From assembly GCA_003586115.2 (NCBI GenBank), contig QVOM02000029.1:26661712-26725711 (forward strand): 64,000 bases of DNA, written 5' to 3'. Below are positions 24,656 through 36,312 of this stretch, piece by piece; the first letter of the stretch is position 1, and each line of letters opens with the position of its first letter. The translations under genes and the position numbers were made by a program. This stretch comes from Salvator merianae. Taxonomy: Eukaryota; Chordata; Lepidosauria; Squamata; Teiidae. The notes below the pieces were generated by a model. The model was not told the origin of the DNA. It did not search any database and was given only the letters and a program-made list of their open reading frames with translations.

Positions 24656-25993
24656 GATAAATAGACATTTTAAATGGATGGATAATTAAGATAAATCAAA
24701 TCAAAGTGCAATTTCCTTAATCAGTATGCACTTGCCAGAGCTGCACAATTTGAAAGAACTAAATTATTAAGCCAGAAATCATTGACTTTGCAAATGGCTG
24801 TGTCTTTTGATTTGGCATATCACATATAATGGTGATTTGAAAATTGTGCTTAAGATGACAAAATAAGCACTGACAGTGAACTAGGATTAGCAGATGTTGA
24901 CCGAAGTGGGGGGAAAAAATCACTATACACTGTAGTTGGAAAAGGCTATGAGTTTTTCTTCTCTTTGTTTTATATAAATGAGCATGTATTATTCATTAGG
25001 GAAGCCTACACTCTGGTCTCATGTGCAATTAATGAGCTGGTGGCAACTTCATTCTTTGCAGCAGTAAAGCCACAGGACTCATGACAAAGCAGTTTTTGTA
25101 AGTGAATTGTGGAGAGACTGGAAAATTAAAAAAAAAAAAAAAAAGGACTGATCCTAACAGTGTTCACCTGGAGATCAGTTTTATTGATTTCAATAGAGTT
25201 GCTGTCCTGGAAAGTACATTTAGGATGGCAATCTGCACATAAGGTTAGAATCCTAACTATGTTTCTTGGGAAGTAAGGGGAAACCCATAAAGGCACTAGA
25301 GTTCTGAAGCAATTCACCCCTTTCTACAGAAAAAAAAATAGACCTACAATTACCTGGTAAAGATGAGGCTGTGTTCATACATAGGAAAAGAAAAAGTGAC
25401 CCAGGGCACTAAACTTGTAGCACACTTCATAAAATGTTGGCACACTGTTTAGATGCCACGCAGCCATGGTAACATTCACTGCAATGTTGACAGAAGGGTG
25501 AAGGTGCTGGAAAGAGAAAATGCAACCATAGGCCATTTCCTTGGTCAGGGAAGGACAAGTCCCAGTATTAGACCAGATAGGTCCAACACAAGAAGCAGTG
25601 GTGTATTGGTGACAGGAACAGTGGAGGACAGTGGGAATAAGCACTTGTAGAGCATTTATTTCCATATTGTCATTCAGGTATTCTAATGAGATCTTATGGA
25701 AGGATGGTGACTGGACAAGTGCACCATGTGGATGTTGCATTCACTTAGTGCATCCAGTGCACCATATGGGAGCAGGAACATGAAATCTCTGTAACCTCAT
25801 GGTTCCCTCACAGCCCCATAAAAAATTCATAAGAACATTGCCTTTGATGTGACTGCACACAAGCAAACATGCAATACAGAAATCTGTTATTGGGCATCAG
25901 AATAAATCTTGTGTTTGTATCTCTTTTACCAAATTTGTAGCCACTGTATAATTTTATTCATCTGTAATAAATGTATGACTGTAATAAATGATT

Positions 25994-26066
25994 TGATGGA
26001 TGGATGGATGGATGGATGGGTGGATGGATGGGTGGATGGATGGATGGATGAATGGATGGATGGATT
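25994..26066. repeat. (GGAT)n microsatellite
   Basis: About eighteen GGAT units with three or four substitutions. The Trp-Met-Asp-Gly repeat protein read from this stretch is an artefact of the tandem repeat. Confidence 0.95.
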
Positions 26067-28417
26067 CAGCTACAATGGGGTTCTAATGATCAAAACACTG
26101 ATTGGAAGTCCAAATCCTGCCAGAAAACTTTCACTCTAATCCTTCAATTTTCTCCTCCTCCTCCTCCTCCTCCTCCTCCTCCTCCTTCTTCAAAGTTTTC
26201 ATTCACTTTTCCCAACTGTGTATCACACTTTGTTTTAGTAAGCTCACTGGATTTCAGCCACCTACATTTCAGGGCTCTAAATGACAAGATCTTTGAACTT
26301 GTCATTTATAATCCTTGAACTGCCCAGACCTTGTGCAGTGACCTGCATTAGCACCTTGAAAAATACATCAGATACTCAATTAGATGAATGCTATCTTCCC
26401 CCCTCAGTTCTATGTGGGATGTGAACAATTACTTGTGTATTATTGCCTTCCTGTTGTAGGTGTTTTGAAATGTTGTCAGTTTGGCTGCAACTTGTGCTGA
26501 ATGACCAAAAGCCTTCAAGTATTCACTTAGAAAGTCTGGAGCCTTCAAACTCTTCAGAAGATCTTCATTTTGATCTTTATTTTGACCTCGGCAGATGCTG
26601 GAAGCTTCTTAGATTTAGCTTATGGCCTATGACAGCTATTGTGCCCTCAGGATTAATCCCCTTGTCACAGAAAGCAATGCAACCTTTTCACAAATGACAC
26701 AATTCCACTGGGATAATTTTAAGTGTTTAGCTTTCTGTTGAAGTGCAATGGGACCTCGGGAATCAGTACCATAGAAATGATAGTTCATTAATTAAATGCT
26801 ACAGTGAACACACAGTAAGTGTTCCAAAAGTTCCATAGGATGGCACAAAACAATTTGAAGGTGCTAGCTTAATCCCAACTTTTATTTAAGTGACATAGTA
26901 CCAATTAGCTTACACACACACACATATGTATGCAATAATTCTAAATCTGCTCCTCCTGGATTTGGAAATCAGTCAGGAAAAATGTATAATTAAAATGATA
27001 GATCACACAAAACAAACTTTCTTATTAACCCATTAACAAACTTCCTTCCTGGGACTATAACTCCCATGTGCCTTAGTCACTGATGAGCAACAATCATTCT
27101 GTCTTGTTAGGTTTCTTGTGCATGCCACTCTTAAACCAATGAAAACCTTAAAACTTCATTGAGGAATGGAGAGAATCCAGTGGAAGGCTGAAAACCTGTC
27201 TCAATAAAACTAGGGGAGTGGGCAATAAAGTTTCTACAGTAAACACCAAAATATTAATAGCTCCACCATCAATAAGCTTGGCAACTTATGCTCAGCAAGG
27301 ATTTATATCAGAGGAGCAGCAACAGTTGCCAATGCCTCGAGGTTGACTTTATTCTTACAGCTATATGCTGAGAGGAGACATCTGTATGCTAATAGGACTG
27401 CTGAGCACCTTTGGAGCTATCTGATGTTTGCTCACCTATCTTTTCTGGTTTCCATCCAGAATGCTTTTGCACTTTCTAATCCCTTTTGCAGTCAGAAATG
27501 ATCAAACCTGTCAGGGCAGGGCAAAGTGAATGAAAACACACCTTTGTGTCAACTGCCTCCCTATTCAACACAGATTCAGCACTTTGCAAGACCCACGCTA
27601 CATATTGGTTGGACAAGTGAACCAGGGAAGGCAGCAAGTAGTGGAGATAATGGATGGCTAGTGAGAGAGTAAATGATAACTAGAACAGATGAAGATGTTA
27701 TTTCCTTCCTAATACTGGCTATGGTGGGTGGGTGAATGGCGATTCTCGTTAGGACACAGCCAACTGGCCTGTCTTAGGCCTCAATTGTTGGAGCAGCAGT
27801 AACCACCATTCTTGGAAGATGGATGAAGAAGTTTCCTACTCAACCCCCAGAACTGGGCAATTTGAATCTCCCAGTATTTCTTTTCCCAAAAGAGATGGTG
27901 CTCCCATTTACCTTTGTCTGTCCTAGAAAGCGATGCTCCTCTCTCATATTTCCTTCATCCATGTCAACTATGGATGTTGAACAAATTATCAAGAGGCAAT
28001 GAAGGCAATGTAGGTGTACAAAGGAGAAACCAAAGTCAGTGGGATATGAAAATAGAGGGGCAAACTTCCCAATAGTATGAGAATGTAAGCACTCCTGCTC
28101 CTTCAGAAAACCAGTTCACTGGGAAACCTCATTCCAGGACTCAATTTTTGGGGGTTGTTTAGCTTGAAGGAAACACCGCTTCAAAAGAGCATGCATTAGA
28201 TTCAGTACAGAAACAAACATCTTTTATAAGCACATTGAAATAAGCAAACTTATGAGAGCGTTAAAAATCCCTTAGTTATTGGGTAGGTATCTTGGGTGAA
28301 TTATGAAATTTCTCCAGGAAATAGTTCCTGGAATCTACTTAACTGTCTCACATTGCTGTCTTTTCTTAACCCCACACAGTCTGATTGTCTACCAAAGAGT
28401 ACTAAGAGCATCACAAT
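26067..28417. other. No gene seen; (CTC)n tract
   Basis: A pure CTC trinucleotide tract lies at about 26150-26186 and a short (AC)n at about 26913-26925. The rest shows no supported feature. Confidence 0.5.
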
Positions 28418-29087
28418 GGGCCTACTCACACTTTGGCCTAGCAAGCATCAAGCATGCTTGCTAGCCAAGTGCGTCCACACTTGGTGGAGGCCCAAGCAGC
28501 TGGGAACAGGCTGCATCCACTTCCAATCGCAGATATCACTCGTGAAGTAAGTAGCAGTCTGGAACCTTATCTGAAACTCAAAGTGAGCCACCCTGAATAA
28601 AATCTGCCCATCGCGCATGCATGATCATACAATCACGCATGTGTGATGAGGCAATCAGGCCTGATTGGAGCACGTGCAGCCTGATTGTGTAGGCCCAATG
28701 GCACTGCGCAGGCCTCCTGGTTGCCATGGCAGTGGCCCGACACTTACTGGCCCTGCTGCAGCAACCATCGACCATTTGCACAATTGGGCACCAGAACACC
28801 AGATGGGGCACAGCGCAGCCCCATCCAGCATCACAGGCCCGATTGGGTCATCTTGCAGACCCAATTGGGCCCACGCGATGGGGCAGTCCCCATTGCCCCA
28901 TCACACATGCTCGCTGGCCACTGCTATTGCAAGGATCCAGCACAGCTACCAGTATTCACATGCACAAACCCCAGTAGCCAGCTTCAAGTAGGTTTGTAGT
29001 CCTGTAGTGCAGACAGTGTCTGCACATTGGGGACCATTCCACCTTAGAATGGGATAATTAGAATGGATGGAAAGTACAAAAATGCCC
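28418..29087. mobile_element. 670-bp MITE, family B
   Basis: The left end GGGCCTACTCACAC and right end GTACAAAAATGCCC are diverged inverted repeats; flanking triplets are AAT and ACT. Interior homology to 50392-50987 is clear: GCTAGCCAAGTG near the left end, GGCCCAAG...GGGAACAGGCT, and a subterminal TTAGAATGGGATAAT near the right end. Homology to the 291-bp copy at 34267 is in reverse orientation. Between these landmarks the interior is rich in CCCAATTG-, GATTGGG- and GCATGTG-like motifs. Confidence 0.7.
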
Positions 29088-30024
29088 ACTGTTGTTTTTT
29101 CCCAACCTAACTGAATTTTGCCCTTTTCTGCAACCAATTTTCTGCAAGATGAAACAGACTATGATTTCTGCTTTTTATATCATATTCCAAGATACATGAT
29201 CTTCTATTGTTCACATGAATATAATACATTCAATATGGGAGACCATCTTAACTCCCAACATACAGACAAGTTATTGGGAGAACAGGGAACCCAGAAATAC
29301 AAGATATAATAAATGCAGTCTTCATTATGGAAAAAAAAATGGATTATAATAGATTATGTATACTGGCCAACCTAGGGAAGAGGGAGGGAAGGGAGGGAAT
29401 AGGCTAAGGTAATTATCGTATTGTATAATGTAAGTAAGGAATAATTTATTGCATAATAAATCTGTCAATAAAAAAAAAGACAAATTATTGGTGCCTCTGA
29501 ACAGACTGTGAGAGGCGATAAGCTATGTACTAGGCACTGCCACTGGACTACCTCTTAAAGATCACTTAATTCTCAGGACCAGAACAATTCTGGTCTATGG
29601 TAGCATCCAGATAGTTACAAAAAGTCCCACCATCTAAGGAGTACAATGCTGAGGATCTGCCACGCAAGAAAGAGGCATGCCATCCCTAAGGCCAGCACCT
29701 CCCAATCTCTGAAGTCTTTGCAGCTGTGGACAGTTCCACATCTATGAGATTTCTGCTTGTTGTGGCTTAGTATTAGCCCCAGAGGTCTGCCAATTTCAGA
29801 TGGGTAAAAACTGCCCCAGTAATTCACTTCCACCACCATCATCACTGCAAATGGTGGATAAAGAGGCAAATCAGGGTGCAATCTGCCAATGAAATTGTTC
29901 ATCCCACCCTGTGTCTAGGTTGGCTCTAAAGACTGATTTTGCACCTCTGGAGCCTGATATGTGCAGATGCAGTTGCCCACTGAGCCGCAGGGGGACTCAA
30001 AGAAAGTCCATTTTGCCTTGAATA
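29088..30024. other. No gene seen; A-rich end of an unknown retroposon possible
   Basis: A TAATAAATCTGTCAATAAAAAAAAG segment near 29453-29478 has the look of a retroposon tail on the plus strand, but nothing recognisable lies upstream. Confidence 0.4.
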
Positions 30025-30555
30025 GAGCCTTTCCGCATTTACCTTGCCATGAACTGGATCAATGGGTATGGATCAAGCAATCTGGTCTGGATGATGTGTT
30101 CCTGTCTGGATCATGGTCTAGAACAGATTAGATTGGAACCGCTGCATCAGCACAGCGATGGTCGTTCCAGTCCAGACCCCACATCAACCTCAAAGCTCGC
30201 ATGAGATTTGGAGTCAGCCTTCAATGACTCTGATGGCTAAGAACAAAAGTTGCTAGCTTCAGGGCCTCCAGGGGATCCATTTCAGTGGCACTCTTGGATC
30301 TGGAAAATGAAAGGTTCTACAAACCTTCATGATCTGGACTTGTGCAAGCTAGTGTGCCAGTGGACCTGTTTAATCAGGTCTACCTGTAATCCAAATCAGG
30401 AGCCTCCTGATTTGGATTACACTCCCTCTGATGCAGATGGAGCATACTAGTGGTGGGCTGGACCTCTCTAGTTTGTACCAGGGCTCAGATAACAGAGCCC
30501 TGAAGAGGATTATAGGGGATCATAATCCAGAATACTGGTAAGTGCAGAAAGGCCC
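30025..30555. mobile_element. 531-bp MITE with ATA target duplication
   Basis: The left end GAGCCTTTCCGCAT (30025-30038) and right end GTGCAGAAAGGCCC (30542-30555) are flanked by ATA at 30022-30024 and 30556-30558. Interior words such as CAGGGCCTCCAGGGGATCCA (about 30259-30278) recur in degenerate form in the family G copies at 10328 and 48030. The next element begins only 39 bp beyond its right end. Confidence 0.75.
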
Positions 30556-30594
30556 ATAAGTACAACCTGAGATGGCAATTACTGGTGTAACCTG

Positions 30595-30732
30595 GGCTGC
30601 ATCCAGACATCACTTAATTTATTCCACTATGTTGGATATTCCAGAATAAATCATGAATATTCTGGAGTATCCAGGCTTTATTCTGGAATATCCAACATAG
30701 TGGAATAAATTAAGTGATGTCTGGATGCAGCC
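30595..30732. mobile_element. 138-bp MITE with perfect 56-bp inverted repeats, family C
   Basis: Bases 30595-30650 and 30677-30732 are exact reverse complements over 56 bp, separated by 26 bp. The termini are GGCTGCATCC...GGATGCAGCC, flanked by CTG at 30592-30594 and 30733-30735. A diverged relative lies at 54124-54255 and a half-element at about 47393-47449. Perfect arms indicate either recent insertion or arm-to-arm correction. As RNA or single strand it would form a very stable hairpin. Confidence 0.9.
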
Positions 30733-31571
30733 CTGCTTGCATTTGCTCCTGTAACAGACTCACAAGTCAACTGGCTTAAGCTTCTTATTTCTTGCCATAC
30801 ACTTAGTCTTCAACAAAATGGAAGAGTTGTTGGTATTTATCTAGAATTCCTAATGTGGCCACAGCTGTTCATTGGATTGCAAAAATTATTTTTTGTCCCT
30901 AATAAAACAGTCACTGATACTGAAATTAAAATATTAGAATTTAATTACCAAGCTAAAGACTCTGAAGAAGGAATAAGTTATCTAGAAGTACCAAAAGCTT
31001 TTAAAAATATGTTTTCTTTATAAAGATAAAGATTACCTCTGGTACATGGCCTCTAGTAACATTCTCAAAGGTTGCTATAGCAACCTTAGCAATGTAAATT
31101 AGCATGAAGCTTTATCACAAGTTGTTTAGATTGCTGGATTTTAGGGGCAAAACTGAAAATACCAACTGAAGTGAAAAATTTGCTACAATACTACTTCAAA
31201 TAGCCAATCACTAGTCAGTTGTTGTGTGCTGGTGACTAGATTCAACACAGATGGCTGTTTGAAGGTAAGTCCAACAATAAAAGGTAGTATGACTGTTAGT
31301 TATTATTTTATTTTCCTTTAAACATTTTCGAGAATGCTCTTAAAAGTTAAAAATCCAAATGAAAAAAAATAAATCTTTTTTTCCCCTCAAATCAAAAGTT
31401 TTCTAACTGCTGGGAAACTTATCAGTACAACTAATAACTTTTGCCAGTATTGAAGTGTTGCCAAGTTGCCCTAACAAGAGTGTTCATCTTAAACTATTTT
31501 TCCTCTACAAACAAAAGAAATGAATGTCCTCTGCTCCTGCTCTTAATAAGTGTTAAGTCTGTGAAGATTAA
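30733..31571. other. No gene seen
   Basis: AT-rich sequence with no recognisable repeat or coding feature. Confidence 0.5.
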
Positions 31572-32041
31572 GAGAGCATCCACACTTAGGCGGTGGGTGC
31601 CCTGATGAAGCCCCAGGAGCACACCTTTCAATTGCCAGAAAGTACCTACCCCTGTAGAGCCCTCTGGGAAGGGCACTGGAAAGTCTACAAGCATCCTCTG
31701 CAGTGCCCTTTCTCAGAATGCAATGAACCACTTTGACGATGAATGGTACTGTAGGCACTCTCACCACTGCTGTATAGATGCACAGCAGCAGTGAGAATTA
31801 TTCTGAGCCCAGTTTGTGCAGGTGTTGCACCAACAAAGGTCCACTTCCGGGGGATCTTCTGGTGTGACAGAGACCCTCCATCACTGAAGACGGCAACTCA
31901 GCTTCAAAATTGAATTGTAAGTTTCTAAACTGGTAAGGGGTGAGGCACAGGAAGTGTGGATGTCCCTTGCCCTGCCCTCAAGGGTGGCAGCAAGCTTCTC
32001 CACCTCAGTGTGCCTAATGCCACTGAAGTGTGGACACAACC
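31572..32041. mobile_element. Probable MITE with CCACAC-type ends
   Basis: GAGAGCATCCACAC at 31572-31585 pairs loosely with GTGTGGACACAACC at 32028-32041. Outside the termini no triplet duplication is evident (TAA versus TCT). The interior has no homologue that I could place in this window, so the call rests on terminal complementarity and the general pattern of its neighbours. Confidence 0.45.
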
Positions 32042-32284
32042 TCTGAAAATCTATTTGTTTATTATTACAATTTCAAACTGCTTAATCTGGTTGTTAAGCT
32101 GATCAGGTGCTCACTAGAAGATGGCAGGCATGTTAACATTTGGGAATGCTGGTTGGGATCAAAGCTGCATTTGCTGGATCCTCAAAAACATGCCTGAGGA
32201 GGTAACCTAGGCTGCCAGAGTGGAGTAGCAAGCTGAGTCACTTAGAGGAGGTGGATATGGGGGGACTCAATCTCATCTTCCCCC

Positions 32285-32545
32285 TCACAGTTCTTACCAA
32301 CAGAGAACATAAGAAATGAGAAGTGCCCAACAGAATCAGACCCGTAACACATCCAGTCCAGAAGTCTGCTCTTGCAGGGACCAGCCAGCTGCACAAAGAA
32401 GCCCACCAGCAGAACATCAACACACAGCTTGCTCTGTTTGCAGTCTCCCAACACCCTACTGTCATCAGGACGAATAGCCGTTGATAACCCTGACTTCCAT
32501 GAATTGATCCAAACCTGGCAGCCATCATCACCTCTCATGAAAGGC
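32285..32545 (-). repeat. SINE-like dispersed repeat, copy 1 (reverse)
   Basis: In reverse complement this stretch aligns with copies at 45875-46098 and 55105-55350. Shared landmarks in order are an AATTCATG-containing block, a GGCTAT block, a GTGGGCTTC-like block, and a terminal TGATCCAG / CTGATTCTG block followed by TTCTTATGTTCTC. The family resembles an old, abundant squamate/sauropsid dispersed repeat that I recognise by these words. Its class (SINE or LINE 3' end) is uncertain. Confidence 0.6.
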
Positions 32546-32575
32546 AAGATTCAGATGTCTTGCCTACATTAATTT

Positions 32576-34128
32576 AATTGGTATCATAAAAGATTTGACG
32601 CCTTATCTAGACTTCAGTATCAATTCATATGCTTTCCATATGCAATCAAAGTAGCTTACAATTACATGATACAAGTAGATAATACACAGTGGCAGTGATT
32701 CTCAGAATAGAATTGGCAGCGTGATGAAGAAGAGACAATGCTTTAAGGCACCATCCACACAGCATCCGAAAGTCAACATCTGATCAGCTAGGGGTAGGGT
32801 AGGCAAATGCTGGTTGCCCCAGATGCCCCAGGCTCTCACTCTTCTCACCAAAATATACAGCCTGCTAATCTTTGAATGGGTATTCTGATGGTGCTTTCAT
32901 GGGGGACACTTGAGTTCCCCCCTCATCCCCATGCTGATCCTTTCATCAAAATATCAGGGCATGGACATAATTTGCAGCCCATCTTCCAGTCCTACTTCCA
33001 ATGCCTCAAAGGCATATCTGTATGAACACAGTTCTTTATGCACAGATGATCCAGGCAACATGAAGTTCCATCCTTGGAGTTCTGCACATTTGACCATCAC
33101 CTTCCCACCATTGAGCTATAACACAAGTAAGTCACTTTCATCCAACTACCATCAGGGCTTCATCTGGATGGGTTCTAGCCTTTGATCGCTCTGAACTGCA
33201 CTTTGATCTGAAGAAAGGAGACATTCTATGAGGACTTGCTTCTGATAGGACCGAATCCACTTTGGTCAATATATGAAACCAAGGTCCTGGGCCTCTCTTA
33301 GACTGCATTAGTGTGAAGAAAGGAGGCTCACTTGCTGGTCCGATATACTGGTCAGTGCAGAATCACCCATATAGCATCCCAACATCCCAACAGCTCATAA
33401 GCCAAGCCAATAATGCAAAATCTATGAAACAATCAAAATATATATTAACAATGGTTAACGGGAATATATACCAATAGAATACTTTTTTAAAAGTTTACAA
33501 TCTACAGTATTCTGAATAAAAATATAATATCAAAAGGTCTACATTCCTCAAACTAAGCACCAATTCAAAAATGGAGTACAGAATAAAAACTTGCACAGTT
33601 AATGGCAATAATATTCTGAGACACAGGAAGTGAGCCATTCAAATAATTCCATAGTCTTGGACCTTATCTAACACCCTCAGTTCTTATAAATGTTGAACAA
33701 GTTTGCAGGGGAGTCTAGCAACATTTTCACCTCTTTCCGTCTTCATCAATCACACAGTTTTGTCTTCCATCCCCAATCAGCACTGCTTCTTATAGCCCCA
33801 GGCCACAAGCAGAAATAAAATTAGCTCAAAAGCAGCTTAGAGGCAGAAAGTGTTATATGCTAGCATTCTCAACCTACCTCTAATCCACAGAAAATGCACT
33901 TCCAAAGTGCGCTTCCTAGCTTCTAACATGGCCCAGAGATGAGATGGAAACATTAGCCACCACATACTACCACCTCTAAGCTGCTTTTGATCTGCCTTTT
34001 AAAGGAATGTGGATACAGCCTAGACCCAAAAGAGGCAACCTACATTCTTACAGCTTTATGCATGAGAGTTACTCCGTATGATCAGCACTAGACTGCTTGT
34101 CCTGTACATATTTAGATCCAGATGTAGG
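32576..34128. other. No gene seen; possible 622-bp MITE
   Basis: GGCACCATCCACAC at 32747-32760 and GTGCAGAATCACCC at 33355-33368 could be the ends of one element, but they match at only about half of positions and the flanking triplets differ (TAA, ATA). Nothing else is supported. Confidence 0.35.
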
Positions 34129-34226
34129 GATAGATAGATACATACATACATAGATACATACATACATACATACATACATAGATATACATACATACATAGA
34201 TAGATAGATACATAGACAGATAGATT
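34129..34226. repeat. Compound (TAGA)n/(TACA)n microsatellite
   Basis: Interrupted tetranucleotide tract alternating TAGA and TACA units. The Tyr/Met/Cys-rich reading frame on the minus strand is an artefact. Confidence 0.95.
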
Positions 34227-34266
34227 CACTACGCCTGTTAACAAGCAGAAAAGATTTCTAAAGATA

Positions 34267-34557
34267 GGGGCTTTTTGCACTTTCCATGTTAGAATGGAAT
34301 AATTATTCCATTCTAATGTGGAATAGACTATGCAGTGCAGACATTATCCACACTGCATGGCACAGCTCAATCAGGCCCGATAGCCCAATCACGCAGATGC
34401 AATTGGGCAATCGTGCATGCATGATCATTGCTCCACAGTTAGTAGCAATCGGGAGAAGCTATAGCCCACTCCTGGCCACTTGGACCTCCGCAAGGTGCAG
34501 ACACACATGACTAGCGAGCATTCTTAATGCTTGCTAGTAGCAAGTGAAAACAGACCC
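34267..34557. mobile_element. 291-bp MITE with ATA target duplication, family B
   Basis: The left end GGGGCTTTTTGCAC and right end GTGAAAACAGACCC are flanked by ATA at 34264-34266 and 34558-34560. Just inside the left end is a palindrome (TTAGAATGGAATAAT and its complement). This is a shorter, inverse-orientation copy of the family at 28418-29087 and 50392-50987, sharing the GCTAGT...CAAGTG subterminal block. Confidence 0.8.
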
Positions 34558-35515
34558 ATAATTTTTTGGCCAGTGTGTCTGAGGTTGGCCCTTCAGATAC
34601 TATTATCTCCTATCACCCTGCAATTACTCTTACAGCTCACCAATACCAGAAGGATCACATGCGCGATTTGTGTTTTATATATGCGTTCACTCAACATTTC
34701 AACTTCAAATGCAAACAAATACACCAGTTTGCAAGCATGCTTGCAACTCTTGCCACAATACTTTTACCTATATGATGTAACATAATGGAAACACTAAATA
34801 ATGATATAATGCATCCAATAAATAGTAGCAATATAAAAATGCACCATTTTCTTAAATATGCAAGTCAGCCAAAAAGGAGCACATTTTTCCAATACTGCTG
34901 TTATTCTATGATAATGTTTTCCCTCCTATAACAATGCTTTAATAATGTAAGTTACATAATTTACTATACCAGCAGCATTGTTTCTTTGTTTTCTGGCAAG
35001 GATGAGTATTTCAAAGGGAAACAGTGCACTCCTGTGCTCAAATAAGGGAATTGCTTGAATAATAAAAGAGATTATCCCCAAGATCATAAAAAGCACCAGA
35101 AAGAAAAATCCAGAATATCTGGCACACTGAATGACAAAAGAAGCCCTGCATGTGTTCCCAGTGCCACCAAGGAGAACTAATCCAGTAGCTGCTACATTTC
35201 AAGCATATTTTAGAAATCTGTGCTGATCAGAGTTTGAGATTTGTCAGACTTCCCATCTGCGCAGATTTTCAATTATGTGATATTTGGTACCTTCTTTGAA
35301 TAGATATACACTGTAAACCTCTCCACCTAGAACCCAGCTCCCTATTTGAGATGACTGTGGTTTCAAAAGCTCAAAGGAGCAAGGCTGCCATGACCTGTAC
35401 TAAGGAGGAATGTGGGCCAGTTCACCTTATGATATATGTATGCACTTGTGGGATGGCTAAGCCCACTTTTGGTCACAGCCACTGCTACTGTGTAGGCCCT
35501 TTAATTATGGGGAAA

Positions 35516-35650
35516 TGATTGTAGGTCAGCAGTAAAGCATCCACTTTCCATGCAGAAAGCTTCTGGTTTGCTCTTCCAGCATCTCCTTGGAATAAGGCAA
35601 ATGGAGACTGGTTCAGTTCAGTTGCCTTCTCCTTCCAGTAGGTTGATGAC
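35516..35650 (+). repeat. tRNA-derived SINE fragment
   Basis: GTAGGTCAGCAGTAAAGCAT, then TTTCCATGCAGAAAGCTTCTGG, resembles the tRNA-like head of a squamate SINE family (usual form TAGCTCAGTGGTAGAGCAT, then TTTGCATGCAGAAGGT). The A-box-like segment is fair; the B box is degenerate (GGTTTGCTCTT for GGTTCRANTCC). Transcription is unlikely. The 3' limit is a guess. Confidence 0.55.
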
Positions 35651-35800
35651 TACAAGCCTCCAACATGTCACATCTATGCTTCACTTGTGAAACAAGAAGT
35701 AATTGGGGGAATTACTCATCCCCAGTTATTCCAGCAGGAACTTTAAGTCAAATAGTTTGGTGTAATGAATAGCTCTAAGGCAGATTGCAATTGGCTTATG

Positions 35801-36312
35801 TGTGTTACCCAGGGAAGAGGAGGTAAGAAAGAAGTTCTGAGACAACAATCAATGCAAAAATAAACAATCTTTATTAAAAACAATAAAAAGTAAAAGAGGC
35901 AATTTATTCAGTGGTTCCAATAGCCAACAACAAGGCAACAGGCTTTGGCATTAACACAGTGATCAGACAAGTTCAAAGATAAAAAGCAAAGTTACAGTGG
36001 AGCAACCCAATGGCATGGATACTGTTGAGAGAAATTTAAAGAGTACTGCTGCACTAAGCAGCCCGCAGCATGTTTCTTGGTCTCCCTGGGTATGTATGTG
36101 ATGCAATCTAGCAAAGGTCCCTAACAATTGTAACAGCTGTCTCCCAGTTTTCCGAGTTGTCTGAGGTGCAGTCATCCCAACTTGACCAAAAAAAATCTCC
36201 ACCCTGTTCTCTGACTCTCTCAGCTTCAGATCACAGATAAAGTTGCCCACCACCCAATCTGTTCCTACAATCCACCCACAAAGCACTATTCTCACTAGGA
36301 AAAATAACACAC
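35801..36312 (-). mobile_element. LTR-like block with TGTGTTA...TAACACA ends
   Basis: The 512-bp block begins TGTGTTA and ends TAACACA, a 7-bp terminal inverted repeat of LTR style. Read on the minus strand it carries AATAAAG about 60 bp from its 3' end, as expected for an R region. No second copy, tRNA primer site or polypurine tract was found, and the flanking 5-mers (TTATG, CAAGC) do not match. The block also encodes a 115-codon minus-strand ORF without recognisable homology. A solo LTR that lost its duplication is possible, but chance is not excluded. Confidence 0.3.

Noticed and set aside
25909..26139. Trp-Met-Asp-Gly repeat protein
   Set aside because: Direct translation of the GGAT microsatellite.
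35516..35590. A functional tRNA gene
   Set aside because: Only an A-box-like segment is preserved; the B box is degenerate and no cloverleaf forms.
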